From Euborellia annulipes (lineage: Eukaryota > Arthropoda > Insecta > Dermaptera > Anisolabididae): DNA of 64,000 nt. Below, in pieces: positions 22,901 to 29,847 of the stretch. The position numbers and the translations under genes are program-made. The number at the start of each line of letters is the position of its first letter. Within the stretch, counting starts at the first letter, position 1. The stretch covers positions 23,721 through 87,720 of the forward strand of contig JAKCPI010010687.1 in the NCBI GenBank assembly GCA_023213315.1, read 5' to 3'. Below the pieces are notes generated by a model. The model ran no database searches. It was not told where the DNA came from and saw only the letters and a list, made by a program, of their open reading frames with translations.

Positions 22901-25426
22901 AAACTCATTCAAAGCTGTCCATGATGAACTCGTGGCAATAAAGTTCTTACTTAGTCTGAACTATTATTTATAGTCCAAAATTGAAGAAAAATAAATGTTA
23001 GAAAAATTCAAAAGGTCTCTAATTTAGCAATTTTTGTGAGTATGTTTATTTGTTGATTAATCCATAACCCTCGGGAATTATATCTGGAATCTCCAATCTA
23101 TTCGGGCATCGTTGTACTCCCCTTTGCACCAGGCCACGAGACCTGGCAGACCCACACCAAGAAATAATCATATTTTCTCCCCTTTTCCTATATAAATAAA
23201 TTAACATTGTATTTCTCAACCAAGAGAATGAAAGTGAGAAATCTTTAAAGAAATACTTTTCACTTGTCATTCGCTTATTATACCAGCTTGGGGACAGTAA
23301 GGTGTTAGAGCAGACCAAGCTAATATAACAAGCATCTAGCAAGGGATTCGTTAAAGAATTATCACTTCGATTCTCTTGGTATAGAAATGCAATACCATAG
23401 GCATATATAGGGAATTGTGACTATTTGTTGGTATGGTTGAGAGTCCAGTGAAATCATACAGATGCCCCGGATAGCCTGAAGATCCCGGATTCGAATCCTC
23501 TTGGGATGTTTGGCCCACCAACAAATTACAACATATTTACAAAAATTCTTAAATATACCTATGACTTGTCAAGTCCGAGGTATTTATTGAATATTAATAT
23601 ATTTTTCAGTGAATAGATCTCCAAAAATATCTAATAATAAGCTTCAATCTAATAATAACCTTTAAATTGACATATAACAATCAATAAAGAGAGAAATGTA
23701 TCGGTAAATAATGATACAGTATATAAAATGTACTTTAACCTAATTAATTATTTTTCCATCAACTAATTAATATTTGTTAGACATTTCTTAATTTAGATAA
23801 AAAACAAAGGCATCAAAAATAAATTCTTATAAAAATTCATTTAAACTTACTGTTAGATATGTTTGTATACGTATTAATGAATTGAATCGAATAATTTTCT
23901 TATACCCCCAAAAAAATAAAATTTCTGTATAGACAGACATATATTTACATTTTGAAAACGTAAAAATATTCAAAAAGTTTAAAATGTAATTGATACTTAA
24001 TGATTTTTTAAAATATTTTGTTAATTTTCTAAATTTAGATTATAGTAGTATATATAGATAAAGGTTAATTGCTTACAATTCAATTTTTGATATCAATATA
24101 TGGTTTCTTTCCTTATAATTTCATTTCTTCATTAAATGGCATGAATGATGAAACAAGATTAATTTTTGAAAAGATTGTTAAATGAAATAAAATTGCACTT
24201 TCACTTTTCAATCAGATAGTTGGATTGACTCAACAATGACGAATCGAAGCCATCTTGGCCAGGAGCAAACGGTCATTTAAAAGATTTCATTATGGAAGTC
24301 AGGGCTATCCTCTTTTCGTAGACCGAAAACTAAAATTAGAATAACAATACTAATTTGATTTGGTTAATTTATATTTCCGTCGGAATAAAAAATTTTTCAA
24401 TTTTTTTTTTTTTTTTCGAAAATAAAAATCTTATTTGAGCGCGCCAAAATTATAAAGGTATTTCTAAGCAATTTTTTAGAATAGTGTTTTGTTTAAACGA
24501 GATCCATTAAATATTCTAGAATATTTCTAAACCCTCTAGCCCAGGGCTTCGATTACCGAAGGTAAGAGAAAGTTGTGTGCTGTGCGCCAGTTACACCAGA
24601 TTTTTATCTATACCATCCACTATTCTTATTTATAAAGAGAGAGTGTGAGTTTGTTTGTATGTAGGGCTAAGCTCAGTAATTTACTAATTTCTTCGAATAC
24701 TTTGGAGCCCCCCCCCCCCCCCCCAAATGACGTTCTTGCCTATATGGCCAAAAAAATATATCGCTGTCCGCAAATGGCAGCGACGGGACTAGCTTATTCC
24801 CAATAGGATTAGAAAACATTTTAATAACATGCCCCATGATTTTGGTTTTGAACCAATTGAGGAGGGGGAGGAGGCGACATTTTCCCTAGTAGCACCGTCA
24901 CAGAACAATTCGTTTTAGAAGTCTTCTCTAGCCCAAAATCGGGAAAAGGCTATAGATCACAATTCAATTATAAATTTCTTTCTTTTTAAGCCTTACAGAT
25001 GGCAAGTAAAATATTTAGAAATGAGTAATTTAAATAGAACGGTAAATAATTAATTTTTAACTTGAATGCTATATAATACAATTTGAACAGTTGAATTTAG
25101 CGCCTGACATTACAATGTCTATTTTTAATTATATTTGAAATAAAAAAACTGATTTGATAAGTATTTTTCAGACACTCTGGTCCGAATTGTACCTGCGCTG
25201 GGTGGTGGATCAAACCAGTCAACGTGAGGCATGGGAGGCAATCAGTGCCCTCAAGGCCAAGGACAAGGAGCTTCGATTAAAGGCTCATAGATTGCGCAGG
25301 CAGTTAGCTGAGTTAGAACGCGAGGCCCTTGAATGGGGTGTCGTGAGGCGCGAGACCTTGGCTGCCGGAGATCATGCACAGAGGGAGCCTGAGCATAGCA
25401 ATGGCGAAGAGAAGCACGACGACTAA
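4976..25426 (+). CDS. MTMR9: myotubularin-related protein 9 (inactive phosphatase)
   Basis: Eleven coding exons (4976-5122, 5183-5348, 11317-11468, 13089-13214, 13814-13963, 16466-16577, 18122-18243, 20315-20421, 21850-22082, 22631-22800, 25172-25426) join without a phase error into 579 residues; human MTMR9 is about 549. The protein opens MEFAELIL, the MTMR9 start. Domains are PH-GRAM (about 1-120), myotubularin phosphatase fold (about 130-500) and a C-terminal coiled coil (about 515-560). At the CX5R site the sequence is HGSEGLDAT (333-341): Gly334 replaces the nucleophile Cys and Ala340 the Arg, so the enzyme is dead, as in all MTMR9 proteins. The family member acts by binding and stimulating MTMR6, MTMR7 and MTMR8, which remove the 3-phosphate from PI3P and PI(3,5)P2 on endomembranes. 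It is tail to tail with the CCDC112-like gene. The introns hold most of the transposon debris of the left half. Confidence 0.96.
5183..5348 (+). CDS. MTMR9: MTMR9 exon, PH-GRAM second half
   Basis: It starts LLHKNVDAVE after TTTACAG. It carries the KCKDFRQIQL strand typical of GRAM domains and ends ERLSSL plus one base. The preceding intron is only 60 bp. Confidence 0.95.
5389..5598. mobile_element. palindromic TA-flanked MITE (mariner type)
   Basis: A 210-bp near-perfect inverted repeat is flanked by TA on both sides (5387-5388 and 5599-5600). The termini read CAGTGAGGGTCAATATTAAG (left end AAGTGAGG). The arms of roughly 80-90 bp contain CCCACCCATGCGTTTTC. A second copy is at 29633 and a relative at 60418. 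Confidence 0.75.
5612..5676. repeat. (TA)n microsatellite
   Basis: A long TA run starts just downstream of the MITE in MTMR9 intron 2. Confidence 0.9.
6826..6930 (-). mobile_element. tRNA-like module, copy 1
   Basis: Read on the minus strand it has an A-box-like TGGTGCAATGG, then CCCCGGAAAGGC, then a B-box GAGTTCGATTCCC. The sequences bounding it are the TTTATTGGTG type also found at the far end of copy 2. It is tRNA-derived in form but too diverged to be a working tRNA. Confidence 0.6.
7007..7135 (+). mobile_element. tRNA-like module, copy 2
   Basis: This is the best copy. It runs from TTTATTGGTGTAGGTTGAGG to GGCCTCACCAATAAAC, with A box TGGTGCAATGG at about 7030 and B box GGTTCGATTCC at about 7083. 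A 5-bp internal duplication (GGACAGGACAG) follows the A box. It is inverted relative to copy 1, about 90 bp away. Confidence 0.62.
7434..7478 (+). ncRNA. hammerhead-like motif, damaged core (CTCAAGA)
   Basis: Stem I AATAA/TTATT surrounds CTCAAGA (consensus CTGANGA, so the G is lost), a TGGCC/GGCC stem II and GAAACGTC. It matches the intact minus-strand motif at 8870-8914 apart from that change. Confidence 0.5.
8841..9250. mobile_element. foldback related to 6530-7540
   Basis: The left end GGAATGCTCTAAGTTCAATA is mirrored by sequence ending in GTTTTATTGGACCTAGAACA near 9245. The left arm carries an intact hammerhead-like motif. The right arm carries a remnant that has lost the GAAACG segment (near 9190-9215). 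Confidence 0.65.
8870..8914 (-). ncRNA. hammerhead-ribozyme-like motif, intact core
   Basis: On the minus strand, stem I is AATAA/TTATT, the core is CTGAAGA, stem II is TGGCC..GGCC with an 11-nt loop, and the 3' core is GAAACGTC. The ACGT after GAA is self-complementary, as in the minimal hammerhead variants of Penelope-like elements that form stem III only as dimers. Activity is inferred, not shown. Confidence 0.6.
9514..9827. mobile_element. hAT-like non-autonomous element
   Basis: The termini TAAGGTGACCACACGT and, inverted, TAAAGTGACCACATTTTC are flanked by near-identical 8-bp duplications CAACATAG (9506-9513) and CAACAGAG (9828-9835). An internal TAGGAACCGACCGAAG stretch at about 9653 matches the end of the element at 47281, which suggests an older nested fragment. 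Confidence 0.65.
10940..11115. repeat. hairpin foldback with hammerhead-like loop side
   Basis: Near-perfect arms (AATTATATTATAAGGACATC at the left, its complement at the right) of about 80 bp enclose a short centre holding the motif at 10999-11042. Confidence 0.8.
10999..11042 (-). ncRNA. hammerhead-ribozyme-like motif, intact core
   Basis: The minus strand reads stem I TGTA/TACA, CTGAGGA, stem II TGATTCT..AGAATC, then GAAATATC. The ATAT could replace ACGT as a self-complementary dimer stem III. All conserved core positions are present. Confidence 0.55.
11317..11468 (+). CDS. MTMR9: MTMR9 exon 3
   Basis: Acceptor TTTTCAG, then (G)AT TCC opening DSNSLLYPFFYRA. It ends EWRISYVNHDYS, the linker into the phosphatase fold. 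A roughly 6-kb intron precedes it. Confidence 0.95.
11678..11712. repeat. (TA)n microsatellite
   Basis: The TA run abuts the hAT-like element that inserted into it. Confidence 0.85.
11715..12542. mobile_element. hAT-like element with GCATAT subterminal repeats
   Basis: A perfect 8-bp duplication TATATAAA flanks it (11707-11714 and 12543-12550). The ends are TAGGGGTCGGATTTTGCAT and, inverted, TAGGGCTTGGATCGATATGC. Many TGCATAT/GCATATTT words lie near both ends, as expected for hAT transposase sites. A 63-residue minus-strand frame near 12313-12504 may be a decayed transposase end, but I cannot confirm this. Confidence 0.75.
13089..13214 (+). CDS. MTMR9: MTMR9 exon 4
   Basis: 42 codons in phase 0. 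VCSTYPSAVVVPKG through GGRFPVLSYRHESG contains the conserved GGRFPVLSY of the myotubularin fold. Confidence 0.95.
13814..13963 (+). CDS. MTMR9: MTMR9 exon 5
   Basis: 50 codons in phase 0 with SSQPLTGPGGRRCKEDEALI and YIVDTRSASLAQ, both strongly conserved in MTMR6-9. Confidence 0.96.
14157..14280. repeat. perfect hairpin foldback, about 49-bp arms
   Basis: CACCTGACGTCCTTTTATTT and its exact complement bound a short centre. The arms show virtually no mismatches, so formation is recent or maintained by gene conversion. A hammerhead-like motif spans arm and centre. Confidence 0.85.
14177..14219 (-). ncRNA. hammerhead-ribozyme-like motif, intact core
   Basis: Minus strand: stem I GGCA/TGCC, CTGAAGA, stem II GATG..CATC, then GAAATATC. 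It shares the ATAT variant with the motif at 10999. Confidence 0.6.
14717..15165 (-). mobile_element. TH element, copy 1 (truncated)
   Basis: The AGAGAAAGT-end hairpin is at the left, then the shared body through CTTTAAAATGTATATT. The CTGGTGTGAC-end hairpin is missing. Confidence 0.75.
15812..16388 (+). mobile_element. TH element, copy 2
   Basis: It begins with a degraded CTGGTATGAC hairpin, runs through the TCGACATATATTTAGTTTCC body and ends GGTAAGAGAAAGTAAAA. The central palindrome CAGTAAAGTACTAGTACTTT is present. Confidence 0.8.
16466..16577 (+). CDS. MTMR9: MTMR9 exon 6
   Basis: SRGGGFELEMHYPQWRRI..SLTKLIE plus one base. HYPQWRR is diagnostic of MTMR6-9. Confidence 0.96.
16748..16930 (-). 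mobile_element. TH element fragment
   Basis: Internal body only: CCAAAAAAGTGGTTTTT, GGTCTGTCTGTG, then TCGATTTTCTCAAAATTCGC. It ends in a TA run at about 16925-16960. Confidence 0.65.
17046..17085 (-). ncRNA. hammerhead-like motif, altered core
   Basis: Minus strand: CTC/GAG stem I, TTGAAAA in place of CTGANGA, a stem II of GGCTCC type, then GAAACGTC. The mirrored copy is on the plus strand at 17598-17638. Two core changes make self-cleavage unlikely. Confidence 0.4.
17598..17638 (+). ncRNA. hammerhead-like motif, altered core (mirror copy)
   Basis: CTTGAAAATG..AGAGCCGAAACGTCG on the plus strand is the right-arm counterpart of 17046-17085, with the same altered core. Confidence 0.4.
17752..18045 (+). 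mobile_element. TH element fragment
   Basis: Body from TTCCTATGAAGTTCAAGAGT to the AAATTTCAACCTCCTA block. Both terminal hairpins are absent. Confidence 0.65.
18122..18243 (+). CDS. MTMR9: MTMR9 exon 7
   Basis: ACNETNATTDRWLSRLEGSG through CLVAQCLDK, before donor GTGAGC. The acceptor follows TTTTGCAG. Confidence 0.95.
18656..18835. repeat. tandem pair of about 87-bp units
   Basis: Two direct, imperfect copies start GGTCCGTGGCGGTCAAAA (about 18659) and GATCCGTAGCGGTCAAAA (18743). Both contain CTAACGAAA and end near an AATC-type word. I do not recognise the family. Confidence 0.55.
19090..19455 (-). mobile_element. TH element, truncated copy
   Basis: It has the AGAGAAAGT-end hairpin (TTTACTTTCTCTTACC..) and body through TCAAAATTCGCTCC. 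The other hairpin end is lost. Confidence 0.75.
19965..20265. mobile_element. diverged relative of the 17-kb foldback
   Basis: It shares TTCTCGGGTT, GAGATTTACC, CCTACGTTTCG, TTTTCAAGAG and, on the right, TGAAACGTCAAATAAATCTT and CCCGAGAAAAGG. The arms are shortened and the GC-rich loop is gone. Confidence 0.55.
20315..20421 (+). CDS. MTMR9: MTMR9 exon 8, dead CX5R loop
   Basis: EGASVLVHGSEGLDATLLVTS carries Gly for the catalytic Cys (334) and Ala for the Arg (340). It ends TVRG in phase 2. Confidence 0.96.
20490..20640. repeat. inverted repeat, AAAATACCTCGATTCGGACT type
   Basis: GTATTCAAAATACCTCGATT and its complement (20600-20640) face each other around an ACAGTCTTGTT centre. The same block occurs at about 6745-6820, and a fragment at 23546-23640, each next to a tRNA-like module. 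Confidence 0.55.
20953..21078 (+). mobile_element. tRNA-like module, copy 3
   Basis: TTGGTGTAGGTTGAGG start, TGGTGCAATGG A box, CCCCGGAAAGGC, GGTTCGATTCC B box, end GGCCTCACCAACAAAA. Confidence 0.6.
21187..21226 (+). ncRNA. hammerhead-like motif, one core change
   Basis: Stem I AGCC/GGCT, CTAATGA (consensus G5 is A), stem II TGGTCA..TGACC, then GAAACATC. It is flanked by complementary CGCTTCA/TGAAGCG, extending stem I. Confidence 0.45.
21850..22082 (+). CDS. MTMR9: MTMR9 exon 9
   Basis: MEALVEREWLQAGHPF and FLLFLDCVSQIHYQFPCSFE through HSYASQY, the most conserved stretch of the family after the active site. Ends one base into the next codon. Confidence 0.96.
22631..22800 (+). CDS. MTMR9: MTMR9 exon 10
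   Basis: GTFLGNCEADREKMKLAETT..VIWPSVAPMSL in frame, with donor GTAAGT. Confidence 0.95.
23046..23165 (-). mobile_element. tRNA-like module, decayed copy 4
   Basis: On the minus strand, GGCCTGGTGCAAAG and a degenerate B-box region near 23080 (TTCCCGAGGG). TTGGTGTGGGTC remains at the outer end. Confidence 0.4.
23428..23525 (+). mobile_element. tRNA-like module, decayed copy 5
   Basis: TTGTTGGTATGGTTGAGAGT start, ATGCCCCGGATAGCC, B-box-like GATTCGAATCC, end TTGGCCCACCAACAAA. The A box is lost. Confidence 0.5.
24556..24602 (-). mobile_element. TH terminal-hairpin remnant
   Basis: ACCGAAGGTAAGAGAAAGTT followed by TGTGCTGTGCGCCAGT and ACACCAGATTTTT: one half of the large terminal hairpin only. 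Confidence 0.55.
25172..25426 (+). CDS. MTMR9: MTMR9 last exon, coiled coil and stop
   Basis: TLWSELYLRWVV then a heptad-like stretch (KAKDKELRLKAHRLRRQLAE), ending HDD and TAA at 25424-25426. The coiled coil is the dimerisation segment used to bind MTMR6-8. Confidence 0.95.
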   Translation, partial: TLWSELYLRWVVDQTSQREAWEAISALKAKDKELRLKAHRLRRQLAELEREALEWGVVRRETLAAGDHAQREPEHSNGEEKHDD

Positions 25427-25609
25427 ATCTAAGCACAAATATTTCCTAGAAGATAGACTACTGTAGTAAGATCCACAATCTCATTCCACTTTTCTCATTT
25501 TATTTCTATAGTAATATATTAAATTAAGTTTCATGTATATATTAGTATTATTTGTTAAAAATTGTACAGTAAGATATTTTGACCAAAGATAAAATAATAT
25601 TTTAATATA

Positions 25610-25615
25610 AATAAA
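25610..25615 (+). terminator. MTMR9 poly(A) signal candidate
   Basis: AATAAA lies 184 bp after the MTMR9 stop, in AT-rich sequence. It is the clearest plus-strand AATAAA before the CCDC112-like stop. Confidence 0.45.
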
Positions 25616-25744
25616 TTTTTATTTATAATTATTGTATTTATATACTAAATAATTAAAGTATTTATATATATATATATATAAGAAATATAATTACTATTTT
25701 TTTTATGTGAATATTATTGTTACTTATTTGTAAAGATCTTTTTT

Positions 25745-25750
25745 TTTATT
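25745..25750 (-). terminator. CCDC112 poly(A) signal candidate
   Basis: AATAAA on the minus strand, about 17 bases after the stop and followed by a run of A. The two convergent 3' ends are at most about 150 bp apart. Confidence 0.5.
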
Positions 25751-25766
25751 TGAATTCAATAAATGT

Positions 25767-27176
25767 TTATCCGCAAGTTGAATTGTCATTTTTCCTCCAT
25801 TCAGGAATCTTAAGCTTGGGTACTCTGCGGATATTAGGCACGGGCTTGAAGGGCCCCGGAGTGGCCTCTTCGGCCTTGGATCGGGCTGTCGTGGCTACGG
25901 TTGGCCGAAGAACTCGGGACGGGTCACGTTCGGCCGACACGCCACGCCGGGCAGGCGATTGGGTCTCTTTTTCTTGTTGTCGTTTCTTACGAAGTTCAAC
26001 GAGACGAGCCACATGGTCTCGGTCTTGTTGACGAAAGTGACGCATCCTCTCGGAGGGCGTCGTCCGTGGTCGAGGACGCTTCTCCACCTCTACTGGTGAT
26101 GGATCCTCTTGTGAGGGTATTACCGGAGACTTGTGTCGCTCCTTCCGTAGATTCTCTACAATTTCACGTTTGATATTACGTTCTTTACGGCGCCGCTCTT
26201 CGGCCTCGCGCTCTTTTTTCTCGATCTCTTTCTTTTTCTCTTCGTCTTCAGTTTTTTTTTTTAATTTCCAAGCCCGAATTCTGGCTTTCTCCTCTTCCCT
26301 ATCCTTTTTAATTATATTTACTTCAGAGATCTTATTTTCAACTTCATTTTCTATTTCATCTGGTTTTTTAATTTTCTGATTTTCTCTCCATCTTTCTAAT
26401 GCTTTAATATGATTCTTTTTTAACGATTTGTATTTTTTATACCAGTGATTATGAGCAATTATTTCTTTTTTTGTTTTATCTGGAAAAAGTGCTAATAGAT
26501 CTTCACTTGCCTCTTCTATAACACCTCTATACTTTTTAAGAATTTTGACAAAATGATGATGGTCATTTGAAGTCCAGCCGCCGCTATGCCCTCCAAATTG
26601 GACCAGAAACCTCCGAAATATTTGTACCTCAGCGTACTCGTCTTGATGGTCATCGTTTAAAGGGAGAGAGGCTGAGAAGGGTCGAGTTGACCATCGCGGA
26701 AGCCTCTCTTGGGGCATATCACCTTGCCAGGATTCAATTTCAGAAACAAATCGGTCTATCTCTCTTGTTAACTTAATTTCTTCATCGAGGATATAATCCC
26801 AAGCGCGACCTCCTAGAGCCTTGAAAATATTAATTTTCCCATAGAGGTCGTTGAGGTACCTCTGATAATATTCCTTGTCATCAGACTCGAGCTCCTCCTC
26901 TTGACCGATGTCCTTACGCACAATATTGAGTGCTTGATCGATGTTCGTCTGTAAAAGTTGGAACTCACTTGCCTCATCCTGACGTTGGCTTTCCAGGGTA
27001 TTTTGTAAAAATAGCATTTGCCCATGAAGGTTCTGATCGACGTGCCGAAGTGCATTAATACTGTCTTTGACGCGGTCCGAACGGTCAGTCTCAATCTTGA
27101 GACGGGCTGCCTCTTTGATAAAGCCCTCAGGACTCATCAGAAAGGCTTTACAGAAATTTCGCTCAGATTGGTGCAT
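25767..27176 (-). CDS. Ccdc112: coiled-coil domain-containing protein 112-like, intronless
   Basis: One uninterrupted frame of 469 residues; human CCDC112 is about 446. Residues 1-170 are a helical coiled coil. A Myb/SANT-like block around residues 195-265 (GGHSGGWTSNDHHHFVKI, LFPDKTKKEI, NHWYKKY) matches the CCDC112 hallmark GG..W...DH..F..V, then W. A long Lys/Glu/Arg coiled coil (about 265-400) follows. The tail has RDPSRVLRPT and PKLKIPEWR, both aligning with the vertebrate C-terminus (RDPSR, then IP.WR). The start at 27176 is preceded in frame by TGA, so it is probably right. CCDC112 is a centriolar satellite/basal body protein linked to cilia. Lack of introns is notable because vertebrate CCDC112 has many. 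The termini are GC-richer than the middle. Confidence 0.85.
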   Translation of the reverse strand: MHQSERNFCKAFLMSPEGFIKEAARLKIETDRSDRVKDSINALRHVDQNLHGQMLFLQNTLESQRQDEASEFQLLQTNIDQALNIVRKDIGQEEELESDDKEYYQRYLNDLYGKINIFKALGGRAWDYILDEEIKLTREIDRFVSEIESWQGDMPQERLPRWSTRPFSASLPLNDDHQDEYAEVQIFRRFLVQFGGHSGGWTSNDHHHFVKILKKYRGVIEEASEDLLALFPDKTKKEIIAHNHWYKKYKSLKKNHIKALERWRENQKIKKPDEIENEVENKISEVNIIKKDREEEKARIRAWKLKKKTEDEEKKKEIEKKEREAEERRRKERNIKREIVENLRKERHKSPVIPSQEDPSPVEVEKRPRPRTTPSERMRHFRQQDRDHVARLVELRKKRQQEKETQSPARRGVSAERDPSRVLRPTVATTARSKAEEATPGPFKPVPNIRRVPKLKIPEWRKNDNSTCG

Positions 27177-27345
27177 CGGGGGTCGAAAACATCAACAGCC
27201 AAGTTTGTTTTGGTTACGAGCTGGCTGGCTGAGCTGTGGGAACGACCGAGCGTTCCCCTTTGTGCTCGGCACGCATGGGTAGCTCGAACGCGCGCCAGGT
27301 GTGCCGAAACCTCCTCCCTTATCATTCAAATTAAACTTTTGCTTT
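27177..27345 (-). promoter_or_regulatory. CCDC112-like 5' leader/promoter region
   Basis: About 170 bp upstream of the ATG are much GC-richer than the flanks (GAACGCTCGGTCGTTCCCA, GGCGCGCGTTCGAGCT on the minus strand) and end abruptly in AT-rich DNA. No TATA box is clear. It fits a short CpG-type promoter plus leader. Confidence 0.4.
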
Positions 27346-28560
27346 AAGAAATTTATCTTCTTTCAAACACTCGTATAAGATATGTATATATACAATATAT
27401 ATATATATATTTAACATTTATTGAACTTTTACATATTTAATTATTTAATATGCTTATGTGCAAATTAATCTTCAACTTTTAATTAATTTGACAAATATTA
27501 AAATGAGTTTTTTTTTTTTTTAGAATCATTAAAAGAATGATAAGAGCATATCTAAAGTTTATTTATTTGGAAAAACATTGTTTTATTACTATAAAAAATA
27601 AATATTTACATTGTACAGACAGACTATATCATCTGCGTATTTACAGTGTATTTGCCATTGGAGTAGAAGAGGAAGGGGAGGGAGGTACTATTTAGTTAAT
27701 ATAAAAAATTCATTAAATAAAAATAAAAAGCCTGCCGGAAGGCCTCTGTACTTATTTGTTTAAAATATATGTACATTTTGAAAGAGGGGGCCAATGGAGC
27801 TTTAGGCCAAGGCTCCGAAAAAAATCGATATGGATATTTATCAAAATAAATAAATTACCCAACAGAGGCCGTAACGGCAACATTCTCGAATCTCTTGGAC
27901 TAGCCAGGATTTTTGGTTATAGAAAAAATAAACAATTTTTTTGTTTTCGCGAAAGCTTAGACTTAGGGCCAGGCCTCCCCTTAATTCGCCACTGTAGAAA
28001 AGATGCGATTTTCAGTCCTCAGGTGCTTCAGACAACGAGCACAAGAAGATCGCTTGAAAAAAGCCTATTGCGCAGTGAATAAAAGTTTGCTCAGGCCCCT
28101 ACGTATTCTCAGAATCAAGAAGCCATTCTAGTGTTTGTAACTACCAAAGCAATCAGCGTGTGGAACGTCCCCCGGTAGCCATAGGTACTTTTTGATTACA
28201 ATATATGAGTAAAATTCAAAATCTCTAAATGGCCTAAGAAGCCAACAAGGATGAAAAAAACTACCAAAGCAATATAATTACAATTCGGAGAAAAAGTTTA
28301 AGGGCCCTTAAAAAGGAACAGCTTTAATTAACTTACTTAATGAGAGCTTTTTATAATTCCCATCCTTAATAACGACTATTTTTAACGAATCAAAGTTATT
28401 TTAATTTATCTAGAAAAATATTATTTTAAAAAATCATATTTTTATAATAAAGTCAAAGAAATTTTTTTTTCTTGAAAAACTGAAGGAAATCAAAATTAAA
28501 AGTTGGGAAATATATAAAAAATTTCAAAAATATTAGTGCATATTTAATTTATCTTCATTA
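27346..28560. other. intergenic, no gene recognised
   Basis: Apart from TA runs near 27400 I see short GC-richer fragments (27725-28180). One piece, AATCAGCGTGTGGAACGTC at about 28151, recurs at about 53142 next to CCGGTAGCCAT, so it is an unclassified repeat. No splice-bounded conserved frame was found. Confidence 0.5.
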
Positions 28561-28564
28561 AACA

Positions 28565-28745
28565 CATGGGCGTAACTAGGGGGGTGCCAGGGGGGCCTGC
28601 CCCTCCAGAAGGCTCGTGGCCCCCCCTCCCAGGAAGCTCCCTGCCCCAAGAAAAATTGAGAAAATATGGGGCTTTCCAGGCCCCCAGAGGATAGCTGGTC
28701 TCATGCCCCCCCCCCCCCCAGTCAAATTCTCTAGTTACGCCCATG
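28565..28745. mobile_element. hAT-like MITE, CATGGGCGTAACTAG type
   Basis: Inverted termini CATGGGCGTAACTAG at both ends surround a C/G-run-rich core (CCCCTCCCAGGAAGCTCCC). Flanks ATTAAACA and ATTGCACA agree at 6 of 8 positions, an aged 8-bp duplication. It is the same family as 34074-34263. Confidence 0.65.
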
Positions 28746-29632
28746 ATTGCACATACAGATCAGATTCATATGCGAGGGAGATAAAAAAAAAATGAAATTT
28801 TTTCAATTCTAACATATCCCAGCATCGGGGCGACCAGTAAGGGGGCAGGGGAAGAGAAAAAATAGGTAATAAATTTATAGTCTTTTTATTTAAAAAAAAG
28901 TGACTTATATTTGTTTTAACTATTATTATCCATAAAACCCACGAAGGATCCGGCTTAATGCCAAACAGGAGAATCGCTGCAAAAAAATTCATACCTTCCC
29001 CCACCCCCCTCTGACAAATCCTAGTTGCATCACTATTTTCTTGACTTGTAGGAAGATTAAAATTTTTTTCAAACTCCGTGAATAACATTCATCAGGTGCT
29101 GAATAAGTTATTTGTAATCAAATTCAGAGAAAGAGATTTTGATTCATACACAATAACCGTTTTGTTATTTCCCCTATGCTATTCATGCATGGGTTCCTTT
29201 TCTTTTTGAAACATTTAATTATAAGCAAATTTCACTTTATATCATAATTTAGATCATATAATTTATGTATAATAAATAAACAAATCAAACAAGACTCAAT
29301 TTTTATAAATTTATAAGAGAAGTATTATTAAATTTTTTTCTCAAACCCCCCCCCCCCCCGCATATCCTCCTGTATAGAAAAATTTGAAGCAAAAAAGTTT
29401 TTAATTTAATATTCATTAGAATAGATTTTTTTTGATGGCCTCTGGCGCTAAGACTAATATCAGAAAAAAACGTATCCGCTTATATTTTTAGACAAAATTT
29501 TTTACCTTCAAAAGTTGCTTTGTTGTTGTTGTTGACTAGTTTTCGATTTAAGAAAAAGAAAAACCTGAAAAACAAGTGAAAATTCGTTAGTTATTCTGAT
29601 TTAACAAATGGTTTTTGAAAAAGATTAAGGTA

Positions 29633-29841
29633 CAGTGAAGGACAATATCAAGTCCCACCCATGCGTTTTCTACTTGTGATTATTTCATTGTTTTTATAAG
29701 AGAAAATGAAAAAGTTTATTGGAAATTTTCTAAGTTTGAACCATAAAAATTTCCATTAAAAAATATATATTTTTTTTAAAAAACAATGAAATAATCACAA
29801 GTAGAAAACGCAAGGGTGGGACTTAATATTGTCCCTCACTG
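29633..29841. mobile_element. palindromic TA-flanked MITE, copy 2
   Basis: Termini CAGTGAAGGACAATATCAAG and inverted CAGTGAGGGACAATATTAAG, flanked by TA on both sides. Length 209 bp against 210 bp at 5389. Arms contain CCCACCCATGCGTTTTCTAC. Confidence 0.75.
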
Positions 29842-29847
29842 TACAAA

